DNA from: Vallitalea okinawensis
GTDB lineage: Bacteria > Bacillota > Clostridia > Lachnospirales > PQDH01
Length of the DNA: 64,000 bases
Assembly: GCF_002964605.1 (NCBI RefSeq)
Contig: NZ_PQDH01000001.1
Span: forward strand, 620,001 to 684,000
Reading direction: 5' to 3'
The position numbers and the translations under genes were made by a program. Positions 18,293-26,257 of the stretch are shown here, one piece after another. Under the pieces are notes generated by a model. That model searched no databases and was not told the DNA's origin. It was given only the letters and a program-made list of their open reading frames with translations. Numbering within the stretch: position 1 is the stretch's first letter; each line of letters begins with the position of its first letter.

Positions 18293-19201
18293 TTACTCTT
18301 CCATAACTTCTTCAGTACGCACTTCTTCTTTTTTACTTTTTAATGACGGTTTAATCTCTGTTATAAGAATAGCTGCGATAATCAAAATACCTCCGAATAC
18401 CATGTTGATAGTAGCTGGCTCAAACCCTAACATAACAGAAAACAGGGTACCAAAAACAGATTCCATAGACAAGAAAATTGCTGTCTTTGTTGCTGAAGTA
18501 TATTGTTGCGCAATATTTTGTACAAAGAATGCCACACAGGTACTAAATACCCCTAAATAAAAGACAGCTAGAAAACCTTCTATTCCTTTATAAAGATGAA
18601 ATGGTTGTTCTTCAAAAATAAGCAATGCTATAAAAGACAGTAGGGTAGCCATAAGCATTTGCATAAAAACTAAGAAATAAGCATCTACTTTCTTCGCGTA
18701 GTAACCAACGCAAACGATATGACAGGCGAAAAACACAGCGCAAGACAAAGTTAACAAATCACCTGAAGATAAAGCGATATCCCCTTGATAAGTTAGTATA
18801 CCAATACCAATAAAACAAACAAAAGCTCCTATTAATGAAGCACGACGTGGCTTTGTTTTAAAAATAAGATAACCTATGAAAGGTACCAAAATGACATTCG
18901 TAGCTGTTAAAAATGCATTATTAGATGGTGTGGTATAGAGTAATCCAACTGTCTGAGTGGCAAATCCTAAGAAAAGAAATATACCAGCGATGATTCCAGG
19001 TAAACTCTGTTTAAAATTTTCTTTATTCAATTTTTTATAGAATACTATTCCAATAATAATAGTGGCTATCAAAAATCTTAAAAACATGACTGCAAAGGGA
19101 TGATAAGAAGCATCTAACGCCATTTTAGATCCAATAAACCCACTCCCCCAAATAACCGCAACCACCATTAAACTTGTATCTGCTAATACCCCTTTTTTCA
19201 T
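18293..19201 (-). CDS. EamA/DMT superfamily transporter
   Basis: 302 residues with ten hydrophobic segments in two five-helix EamA repeats (about 8-140 and 150-285), starting with the typical MVVAVIWGSGFIGSKMAL. Such proteins export or import small metabolites; substrate unknown. The C-terminal tail KSKKEEVRTEEVMEE is charged and cytoplasmic. GGGAGG precedes the ATG. It lies 50 bases after the AEC transporter gene, so the two may be one transcript. Confidence 0.9.
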   Translation of the reverse strand: MKKGVLADTSLMVVAVIWGSGFIGSKMALDASYHPFAVMFLRFLIATIIIGIVFYKKLNKENFKQSLPGIIAGIFLFLGFATQTVGLLYTTPSNNAFLTATNVILVPFIGYLIFKTKPRRASLIGAFVCFIGIGILTYQGDIALSSGDLLTLSCAVFFACHIVCVGYYAKKVDAYFLVFMQMLMATLLSFIALLIFEEQPFHLYKGIEGFLAVFYLGVFSTCVAFFVQNIAQQYTSATKTAIFLSMESVFGTLFSVMLGFEPATINMVFGGILIIAAILITEIKPSLKSKKEEVRTEEVMEE

Positions 19202-19251
19202 CTTTCAAGCCTCCCTCAATATATCTTTCAAAACTCTATTGTATAATAACT

Positions 19252-20205
19252 TTATAATAATCCTAATGAGGTTAGAACATTAACTCCAATAAATATACTA
19301 ACAACTGCACATCCTGTAGTCATGATAATAATAGCTGCAGCCAATTGACTATCATTATCCATCCCTTCCGCCATGGCAAAACTGCTGACTGCCGTTGGAG
19401 ATGCAAATAATATGAAGATAATTCCTAGAAAGTCACCTCTAAATCCTAATAGACAGGCAATGATCACTAGAAGAATAGGATGAATGACCATTTTTAATCC
19501 TGTAACTATTAATGCACTGGTAAAACTCGGTTTGACTTTTTCCCAGCTAAAAAATGCACCGATGCACATTAAAGATAAGGGTAATGCTAATTGTCCAGCA
19601 TAATCCAATGTCTGATTAATGAATAACGGTAATTGCCACTGAAAACCAGCAAAGATTAATGCTAAAAATATAGCTATTATTAACGGATTTTTTATTATCT
19701 GTAGTAATGTCCCTTTGATGATATGATCATCTTTTTTAGGTAAAAATATAGTTAGTGCTATAACAGCTAGGATATTAAATAATGGCATAATAAATGCTGT
19801 CAACAAGGCGGCCCTTGCTAATCCTGAATCACCAAAAAGATTAAGGATCAATGGATAACCTATGATGACAAAGTTACTACGGAAAATCCCCTGTATAAAG
19901 GGTCCTCTAGATAAAGGTTCCTTCAATAATTTCAGTGAAAGCAGCGTAGCTATTAAGAATATAACTAAGGTTGCTATTACACTAAAGGTTGCTAATGCCA
20001 TCATATCTTTACTAAACAACTCATCTATTCTTACACCACTAACACTTTGAAAAACCATACATGGCAAACTTACTTTGAAAACAATCTTAGTTGCTTGCTT
20101 AACAAAAGCTTCATGGATCAACCCAAAGTGCTTGAGTATGTATCCTAATAATATGATTAGGAATATGGGTAGTACTGCATTAATGCTAAATAAAATCTGT
20201 TCCAT
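19252..20205 (-). CDS. AEC (auxin efflux carrier) family transporter
   Basis: 317 residues from ATG 20205, with about ten membrane helices: LPIFLIILLGYILKHFG near the N-terminus and SLPCMVFQSVSG at about 50 are family hallmarks, as are the late LPLSLMCIGAFFSW and ASPTAVSSFAMAEGM. Bacterial members carry malate, citrate-like or other organic acids; the substrate here is open. ATG 20205 is chosen over 20229 because GGGGAGG lies 7 bases before it. Confidence 0.88.
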   Translation of the reverse strand: MEQILFSINAVLPIFLIILLGYILKHFGLIHEAFVKQATKIVFKVSLPCMVFQSVSGVRIDELFSKDMMALATFSVIATLVIFLIATLLSLKLLKEPLSRGPFIQGIFRSNFVIIGYPLILNLFGDSGLARAALLTAFIMPLFNILAVIALTIFLPKKDDHIIKGTLLQIIKNPLIIAIFLALIFAGFQWQLPLFINQTLDYAGQLALPLSLMCIGAFFSWEKVKPSFTSALIVTGLKMVIHPILLVIIACLLGFRGDFLGIIFILFASPTAVSSFAMAEGMDNDSQLAAAIIIMTTGCAVVSIFIGVNVLTSLGLL

Positions 20206-20446
20206 CGTTTCCTCCCCACTGCTGTTCATTCTTTATTCATCTTAACACCTTTCAGAACATTATAACACGATATGAATTTACTTCAATAAGTATTTTGCCC
20301 TAACATCAATAAATGCTAGAATTTATGACCTAGTTCCCTGAATTTGGGTTCAAAAACTAATACTAATATATGATATAATAATGTTGACTAAACGTAGGAT
20401 TCCATATGTTTATTGGATCTAAGTTACTTGATTGAGGGGTTAATTC

Positions 20447-21901
20447 ATGAAGATAAAAAATATTGTTGTAGGTATCATAATCAACGAAAGAGGGCAAATT
20501 TTTATTGCCAAAGCTAAGTCAGGTGAAGGTCTTTGGGAATTTCCATCATGTCTAATAGAAGAACATGAGTCTAAGATAGTTACTTTGAAAAAGGAACTGA
20601 AGAAAGTACTCAACTTAGATATGGACGATGCTCTTTACTTTTTTCAAAGTCACTATCAAGACGATGACTATATGACCAAATATCATTTTTATATATTACC
20701 ATTGGGTACATCAACTCGAGAAATACAACCAACTGTTTATGATGAGTATCAATTTATAACAATAAAAAAACTAGAACAGTACACTTTTTTACCTGAAACA
20801 GAAATTATCTTGCCCATCATAGACAAAATACATACTTTTATAGCTTCTTCACATGTGAATCGCTTTAAACTTACTTTCTCAAACAGCCTATTATTCTGGT
20901 ATAATAAGGAACAGCGTCAATTACCTTGGCGAGAAAAAAGAGATGCCTATAGCATTTGGCTTTCAGAAGTAATGTTGCAGCAAACGCAAGTAGATACCGT
21001 TATTGATTACTATAAAGCTTTTATCAATAGATTTCCATCAGTCTTTGATTTAGCTGCCGCTGAGGAAGATGAAGTCTTAAAGCTTTGGGAAGGCTTAGGC
21101 TATTATTCAAGAGCTAAGCGACTAAAGTTGTGCGCCATGGATTTGGTAGATAAGTATAACGGTGAATTTCCTAAAGACTATGCCAAAGTCTTAAAGTTAC
21201 CTGGTATTGGTCCGTATACAGCTGGTGCTGTATTGAGTATTGCCTACAATATGGCGCTACCTGCTGTTGATGGTAACGTGTTAAGAGTCTTTTCTAGGCT
21301 TTTTAATGATGATAGAGATATCGGTGAGCAAAAAGTTCGCAAGCTTGTTGAAGAGAAGGCTAAAGAACTGTTGCCAGAAGATCGCCGTCATTTTAATCAA
21401 GCATTAATGGAATTGGGAGCAACCACATGTACACCCAAAAATCCAGAGTGTGAAATCTGTCCAGTATCAGACATCTGCGAAGCAAAGACATTAAATCGTC
21501 AACATCTACTGCCTATTAAAGCAAAAAGAGTAAAAAATAAAAAACTCTCTATGGAAGTAGCTCTTGTATGGTACAATGAGCACTTATTGATTATGAAGCG
21601 CCCTACTGAAGGATTGCTTGCTAATCTATGGGGAATGCCTATTGTTGAACGTGATCCAAATAAAGAAGCCGGTCTTACACTTATAGAAGAACTGGAAGAT
21701 ACCTATGGGTTAGAAATCTTATCTATTCAACAATCCGGAACAGCAAAACATGTATTCTCCCATCGCACATGGGAAATGACACTTTTTGATATTAAGGTAA
21801 AGGAACAACTTGAACCCGAATACCCAGTAGTCAATTGGTGTACCGATGAAGAATTAGAGTCCTACGCTTTACCTACTGCTTTCAAAAAATTACTAGACTA
21901 A
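20447..21901 (+). CDS. mutY: Adenine DNA glycosylase MutY with an additional N-terminal Nudix-like domain
   Basis: 484 residues, longer than the usual 350-370. Residues 1-130 form a Nudix-like fold whose Nudix box is degraded: KKELKKV replaces REUXEE. Residues 145-345 are the MutY core: LPWREKRDAYSIWLSEVM with catalytic E174, helix-hairpin-helix LPGIGPYTAGAV, catalytic D275 in VDGNV, and the 4Fe-4S ligands C328, C335, C338, C344 with the standard C-x6-C-x2-C-x5-C spacing. Residues 365-484 are the usual C-terminal 8-oxoG-recognising Nudix-like domain (GLLANLWGMPI, KHVFSHRTWEM). It removes adenine opposite 8-oxoguanine. GAGGGG precedes ATG. Confidence 0.94.
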   Translation: MKIKNIVVGIIINERGQIFIAKAKSGEGLWEFPSCLIEEHESKIVTLKKELKKVLNLDMDDALYFFQSHYQDDDYMTKYHFYILPLGTSTREIQPTVYDEYQFITIKKLEQYTFLPETEIILPIIDKIHTFIASSHVNRFKLTFSNSLLFWYNKEQRQLPWREKRDAYSIWLSEVMLQQTQVDTVIDYYKAFINRFPSVFDLAAAEEDEVLKLWEGLGYYSRAKRLKLCAMDLVDKYNGEFPKDYAKVLKLPGIGPYTAGAVLSIAYNMALPAVDGNVLRVFSRLFNDDRDIGEQKVRKLVEEKAKELLPEDRRHFNQALMELGATTCTPKNPECEICPVSDICEAKTLNRQHLLPIKAKRVKNKKLSMEVALVWYNEHLLIMKRPTEGLLANLWGMPIVERDPNKEAGLTLIEELEDTYGLEILSIQQSGTAKHVFSHRTWEMTLFDIKVKEQLEPEYPVVNWCTDEELESYALPTAFKKLLD

Positions 21902-21904
21902 ATA

Positions 21905-21943
21905 TTAGAGGATGTTCTAGCTATATGCTTGAGCATCCTCTAA
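21905..21943 (+). terminator. Terminator after mutY
   Basis: TTAGAGGATG (21905-21914) and CATCCTCTAA (21934-21943) form a 10-bp stem followed by TTTATTAG. Confidence 0.75.
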
Positions 21944-21979
21944 TTTATTAGAATAGATACATCCTCTACAAAGAATCCA

Positions 21980-22010
21980 TTGACTCTCCTGTAGGGGGAG
22001 CCTTTATAAT
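21980..22010 (+). promoter_or_regulatory. MerR-type promoter of the nitroreductase gene
   Basis: TTGACT (21980-21985) and TATAAT (22005-22010) are 19 bases apart, two more than normal, and the spacer holds an inverted repeat CTCTCC-N3-AGG-type dyad (CTCTCCTGTAGGGGGAG). This is the layout of promoters activated by MerR-family proteins. No merR gene lies in the window. Confidence 0.65.
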
Positions 22011-22032
22011 TTTAAAAAAGGAGGTTATTGGT

Positions 22033-22902
22033 ATGCAATATTCTAATGAAACTATGAGGTTACTTTATGAACGTGCTTCTTGTCGTACCTTTAAAGATGT
22101 AGCTATTCCCAATGATGTTTTGAAAGAAATCATTGAGGCAGGTTGTCATGCTGCAACAGGTGGAAATCTTCAGCCATATTCCATCATTAAGATTACTTCT
22201 GATGAAAAGAAGGATCAACTAGTTAATGTTTGTGGTATGCAAAATATCGTCAAAAAAGCCCCTGTTAATTTACTTTTTTGTATTGATTGGAGAAGGACTA
22301 AAAAATGGGCGGAATCTAATGATGCTCCTTATACAGCATTAAATAGTTACCGTCATTTCTGGATTGCTTTTCAAGATACCATCATCGCTGCACAAAACAT
22401 CTGTACAGCAGCTGATGCTCTTGGATTAGGATCTGTGTACATAGGAACTGTAGAAAGTTGCTTTATGGAGTTAAAAGATTTGTGTGAGATACCAGAAGGT
22501 GTTTTCCCAGTGGTCTTATTAAGCCTTGGATACCCTACTGTCTACCCTGAACCTCGTAAGAAGCTTGGTTACGATGCAATTGTCCATGATGAGGTTTATA
22601 ATGACCCATCTATTGATACAATTAACACCTACATGAGTGACAAGTATGACAACAAGACATTTCCATTAAGTGATAAGAACCTAGAAACCTTATTAGAAGT
22701 AAGTAAAGATGTAGGTGGTGACGATTATGCTAAAAAACTTGTTACCAACTCCAAAGATCGTGGATATATTAATATGGCTCAACGTTACTTTGCCCTTCAT
22801 TATAGTGCTAACTGGGCATGTACAGGTAACAAGGAGTTCTTAGATGCATTAAGAGCTTATGGTTTCACTTGGGTTGATGGTGAAGACATGTTAATGAAAT
22901 AA
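22033..22902 (+). CDS. Nitroreductase family protein
   Basis: 289 residues, longer than the common 170-220. The N-terminal core (about 5-190) has the FMN-site signature ERASCRTFKD and AATGGNLQPYSI, and GLGSVYIGTVES, typical of flavin NAD(P)H oxidoreductases acting on nitro compounds, quinones or other electron acceptors. The C-terminal 100 residues (NDPSIDTINTYMSDKYD onwards) are an extension with no motif known to me. Strong AAAGGAGG before ATG. It is controlled by a promoter with 19-base spacing, so stress or a ligand-sensing MerR regulator is a likely input. Confidence 0.88.
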   Translation: MQYSNETMRLLYERASCRTFKDVAIPNDVLKEIIEAGCHAATGGNLQPYSIIKITSDEKKDQLVNVCGMQNIVKKAPVNLLFCIDWRRTKKWAESNDAPYTALNSYRHFWIAFQDTIIAAQNICTAADALGLGSVYIGTVESCFMELKDLCEIPEGVFPVVLLSLGYPTVYPEPRKKLGYDAIVHDEVYNDPSIDTINTYMSDKYDNKTFPLSDKNLETLLEVSKDVGGDDYAKKLVTNSKDRGYINMAQRYFALHYSANWACTGNKEFLDALRAYGFTWVDGEDMLMK

Positions 22903-22905
22903 ACA

Positions 22906-22942
22906 AAAGGGATATGAAATTAATATAATCTCATATCCCTTT
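22906..22942. terminator. Bidirectional terminator
   Basis: AAAGGGATATGA (22906-22917) and TCATATCCCTTT (22931-22942), 12 perfect pairs, between two convergent stop codons. Confidence 0.88.
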
Positions 22943-22944
22943 AC

Positions 22945-23994
22945 TTATTTAATATTAATTCGCTTTCCTGCTAAATTACTTTTCAATGCTGCTTCTATGA
23001 TATAAATAACGTCTCTTCCTTCTTCCGGTTTTACAATTGGATCTACCTTATTAACAATAACATCATAAATATTTTGGTAGAATTCGCGATAATCTCCAAC
23101 CTCACTCTTTATAAGTTGACTGCCATCTTTTTCAGTTATACGCTCACCCCAGATAGTTTTGTCTTCTACACCCCAGTTATCACAGTTTCTTGGAAGTCTT
23201 CCCTCTTTTAAAGCGGCTTCTTGAGGGTCTAATCCATACTTCACATAGCTACCCTCATGTCCAAGCAAGATGTATTTAGGTAACTTAGCTTTAACCAACA
23301 TCCCAGATTTTAGTGTCACTTTTAAATCGGAATCATAGTAAAGTATTATCTCGAAGTTATCATCTATTTGACTACCGTCTCTTTGAATCCGTACATCCGC
23401 ATAGATCTGCTCTGGCATTCCAAATAAGGCTAGTGCTTGGTCAATTAAGTGAGCTCCTAAATCATAGAGAATACCTGATCCTGGTTGCTTTTCTTCTCGC
23501 CATGCATTCTCTCTCTGAAAGTTTCTAAAACGATCATAGTGTGATTCAAACTCTACAAGTCTACCCAATTCTTTACTTTCCAGAACCTTGTTGATGGTTT
23601 TATAGTCACTATCAAAGCGTCTATTATGATAAGTCGTTATGAATAAATTTTTGTCTGTAGCCAATGCAATGAGTTCATCGGCCTCTTCTGTTGTTATGGT
23701 AAAAGGCTTTTCAACCACAACATGTTTGCCACTCTCTAAACCTTCTTTTGCTAAGGAATAGTGATATGTATTTGGTACAGAAATAACCACTAGCTCTACA
23801 TCATCGTCCTCAAATATATCTCTTGTCTCAGAAACAACCTGTGTCTGTGGATATAGTTCATTTGCAATTCTTTTAGATTCCTCATTGCGTGTATATATTT
23901 TATATAGCTCTAACTCTTCTATTGCATCAATGAAAGGAGCATGAAAAATTCTTCCATTACCAAAACCAATAATTCCAACTTTTAATTTCTTCAT
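22945..23994 (-). CDS. Gfo/Idh/MocA family oxidoreductase
   Basis: 349 residues from ATG 23994. N-terminal Rossmann domain with KVGIIGFGNGRIFHAPFI (NAD(P)-binding glycines near 9-14) and the conserved EKP of VVVEKPFTIT near 96; C-terminal alpha/beta domain with PGSGILYDLGAHLIDQAL carrying the catalytic-type His near 185. It oxidises or reduces a sugar or inositol-type substrate with NAD(P). GGAGGAG lies before the chosen ATG; the longer frame from 24021 would contain it. Single gene with no linked sugar transporter, so the substrate is open. Confidence 0.92.
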   Translation of the reverse strand: MKKLKVGIIGFGNGRIFHAPFIDAIEELELYKIYTRNEESKRIANELYPQTQVVSETRDIFEDDDVELVVISVPNTYHYSLAKEGLESGKHVVVEKPFTITTEEADELIALATDKNLFITTYHNRRFDSDYKTINKVLESKELGRLVEFESHYDRFRNFQRENAWREEKQPGSGILYDLGAHLIDQALALFGMPEQIYADVRIQRDGSQIDDNFEIILYYDSDLKVTLKSGMLVKAKLPKYILLGHEGSYVKYGLDPQEAALKEGRLPRNCDNWGVEDKTIWGERITEKDGSQLIKSEVGDYREFYQNIYDVIVNKVDPIVKPEEGRDVIYIIEAALKSNLAGKRINIK

Positions 23995-24125
23995 CTTTCT
24001 CCTCCATTGTTTTTTATTCATTATATCATACCCATTTAAAATCCACTACTTAAGTTGCAAAAAAGATCATGATCTTCAAAAAAGAGCAATGAATTTCTAT
24101 ATAGGACCTTTATCCAGCTATACCT

Positions 24126-25181
24126 TTAAAAAGAACTATAAATATAAGTATTTTTTGGTTCTCTAGCTGGTTCAACACTCTCTACTTGAATGACTGGAAT
24201 AATGGCGGGGTCTACCATATGAGGATCTTTGTACTCCGTACTCATCACGCTTCCCTTTATACGAATCCATTCTAAATCACTATATTGACTAGCTTCTTCA
24301 AATTCGCATAAGACACCTGCTACTGTTGCATCTGCTGCACAACAACTTATCATCATTCTTGAAATAACAAATTGATTTTCGCTAAAACTCTCTTCTCTAT
24401 ATATAAAGCCCACCAATTCAATTTCTTCGCCAATCATACTATCAAGTGCAAAGAAACATTCATCTAAAAATAAGCTAAATGTATCTGCTTCTTGTATCTC
24501 TATTAACTCTCTTTCATCAGCAATTATTTCATTTAAGGAGACTTCTTGATTCTCTTTATCCTGAATAAGCTGCTTAGCTTCCTGAAGGTTACTATCATCT
24601 ACAGCAGTATCATTAACTTTATCCTGTTGATTACTGCTTACTTTTTCATTTAAATCACTTTCATCTTCTTGAACTTTTTCAGTTTTATCATTACTAACAT
24701 CTACTTCGGTCTCCATCTGAGTGTCAGTGAGTACTTCATCGTCTTTCTCCATATCGCTCTCAATATTCAGATTTTCCTTTGGTTGTATAACAATTCTCTC
24801 ATTACTCTCATCATGCGTAGCATTATTTTTATTGATATACTCACTTGTATCAAGACCTAGAGCTGAATACATAAATGAAAAACCTTTGTTAGCTATAACA
24901 TCCATATTAAAATTCTTAGGTTGCACAATAAAGGCTAACAGTAAAGGTATAAGAAAAATGATGAATCCCTTTTTTATATGATCACGAGAATCCTCAGTAA
25001 ATATTTGGGGTGTTTGAAAAACTGTTAGTACTATAAATGCCCAGAAAGCAAATTTGATATAAATTATCATCTTTGGATGTATATAATGTTGTATATCACC
25101 ACTGTTAAGTAGCTGATAAAATAATATACTAAAGGCTAATAAAATAATAAACCATACAAATTCATTTTTATTAAACGTCAC
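24126..25181 (-). CDS. DUF1980 / TIGR03943 family protein (YcgQ-like partner of the permease)
   Basis: 351 residues, GTG start with AAGGAAAGGGG 7 bases upstream. Three hydrophobic segments lie near 9-26, 40-56 and 75-90, then a long acidic low-complexity stretch (about 125-220, rich in D, E, S and N), then a globular C-terminal domain with SRMMISCCAADATVAG near 275-290. The SCCAAD motif and the gene pair with a DUF318 permease match the YcgQ-YcgR set. The two-Cys motif suggests metal or redox binding. It starts 17 bases after the permease gene and shares its message. Confidence 0.85.
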   Translation of the reverse strand: MTFNKNEFVWFIILLAFSILFYQLLNSGDIQHYIHPKMIIYIKFAFWAFIVLTVFQTPQIFTEDSRDHIKKGFIIFLIPLLLAFIVQPKNFNMDVIANKGFSFMYSALGLDTSEYINKNNATHDESNERIVIQPKENLNIESDMEKDDEVLTDTQMETEVDVSNDKTEKVQEDESDLNEKVSSNQQDKVNDTAVDDSNLQEAKQLIQDKENQEVSLNEIIADERELIEIQEADTFSLFLDECFFALDSMIGEEIELVGFIYREESFSENQFVISRMMISCCAADATVAGVLCEFEEASQYSDLEWIRIKGSVMSTEYKDPHMVDPAIIPVIQVESVEPAREPKNTYIYSSF

Positions 25182-25197
25182 AACAAAGCCCCTTTCC

Positions 25198-26136
25198 TTA
25201 AAGAAGTATATTGATCAACATGGCTAGCATAAAACATACCAAGATGATAATACCGATTAATTTAATGACAAACTTGGACTTAAAAGAACCAAATAACATA
25301 ATTGAATTCTTTATATCGATCATCGGACCAAGTATTAAAAATCCTAGAATAGAACCTGTTGTAAAGCTTGGCATGAAAGTTCTTGCAATAAATGCATCTG
25401 CTTCTGAACATAAAGAGAGCACAAAAGCAAGAAGCATCATAACCAAAGTAGAAGTCACTGTATTACTACCGACAGCTAAAATTGCTTCTCTTGATATAAA
25501 GGTTTGCATAAGAGCAGAAATAAAAGCACCCAGTATTAAGAATTTTCCAACATCATAAAGCTCGTGACTTGTATGCTGTAATACTTGTGTTATCACTGCA
25601 AATAATCCTTTGTCTTTCTTATGATGATCATGACCACAACCACAAGAATGCTCTTCTTCATGATGATGACTACATGAACACTCACCATGTGAATCATGAT
25701 GCCTCCTTAATAATGGCGCTTCTGAACTTTTAAGTCCACTAACTATGTATCCGATAAGAATTGCTCCTATAATACCTAAAGTAGCTCTTAAGAAAACCAT
25801 TGTCATATCATTATCAAATGCATAGTATGTAGATGCTAAAACAACAGGGTTAACAATGGGTACTGCTAACATGAATGTAATTGCTAAATATGTAGGAACT
25901 CCCTTTTTAACAAGACCTCTCATAATTGGAACGATGGCACATTCACAGACTGGGAAAATAAAGCCTAATAAAGATGCCATAACTAACCCCAACGTCTTAT
26001 TTCGCGGAAGTATTTTTATTAATAATTCAGGTTTCACAAATATTGTAATCAAAGATGAAACAAAAGAACCAATAATAATAAATGGTAGAGCCTCGAAAAT
26101 AATACTAAGAAATATCAGGCTGAATCCTTCTAACAT
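25198..26136 (-). CDS. DUF318 (UPF0718, YcgR-like) permease with His/Cys-rich loop
   Basis: 312 residues from ATG 26136 with about eight membrane helices. Family landmarks: IIGSFVSSLI, GFIFPVCECAIVPIMRGL (Cys64 and Cys66), AVPIVNPVVLAST, and the C-terminal CSEADAFIARTF and FLILGPMIDIKN. A cytoplasmic or external loop (about 146-174) is extremely rich in His and Cys (HHDSHGECSCSHHHEEEHSC and following), a strong sign of metal binding. Members of this family are linked to divalent metal or metalloid transport; substrate here is inferred as a metal. GGGAGG lies 6 bases upstream; the frame's earlier start at 26157 overlaps the operator palindrome. First gene of the pair. Confidence 0.88.
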   Translation of the reverse strand: MLEGFSLIFLSIIFEALPFIIIGSFVSSLITIFVKPELLIKILPRNKTLGLVMASLLGFIFPVCECAIVPIMRGLVKKGVPTYLAITFMLAVPIVNPVVLASTYYAFDNDMTMVFLRATLGIIGAILIGYIVSGLKSSEAPLLRRHHDSHGECSCSHHHEEEHSCGCGHDHHKKDKGLFAVITQVLQHTSHELYDVGKFLILGAFISALMQTFISREAILAVGSNTVTSTLVMMLLAFVLSLCSEADAFIARTFMPSFTTGSILGFLILGPMIDIKNSIMLFGSFKSKFVIKLIGIIILVCFMLAMLINILL

Positions 26137-26148
26137 GTCAGACCTCCC

Positions 26149-26171
26149 TAAATGCAACTGATATGCATTTA
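26149..26171 (-). promoter_or_regulatory. 23-bp palindromic operator of the permease operon
   Basis: TAAATGCA-N7-TGCATTTA, perfect 8-bp arms, lies between the promoter and the ribosome binding site of the permease gene. Its outline (AAAT at both ends, 21-23 bp) resembles Fur/Zur-type boxes, but the core differs from the Bacillus Zur consensus. Confidence 0.65.
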
Positions 26172-26182
26172 CATTTTCTTTT

Positions 26183-26210
26183 ATTATATCATAGCTCTAC
26201 CTAATGTCAA
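26183..26210 (-). promoter_or_regulatory. Promoter of the permease operon
   Basis: On the minus strand TTGACA (26210-26205), 16 bases, TATAAT (26188-26183). The transcription start would lie a few bases before the palindrome. Confidence 0.8.
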
Positions 26211-26257
26211 TAATACCGAAAGTATTAACTTTATTTGTAACTTATCTCCGATGCTCT

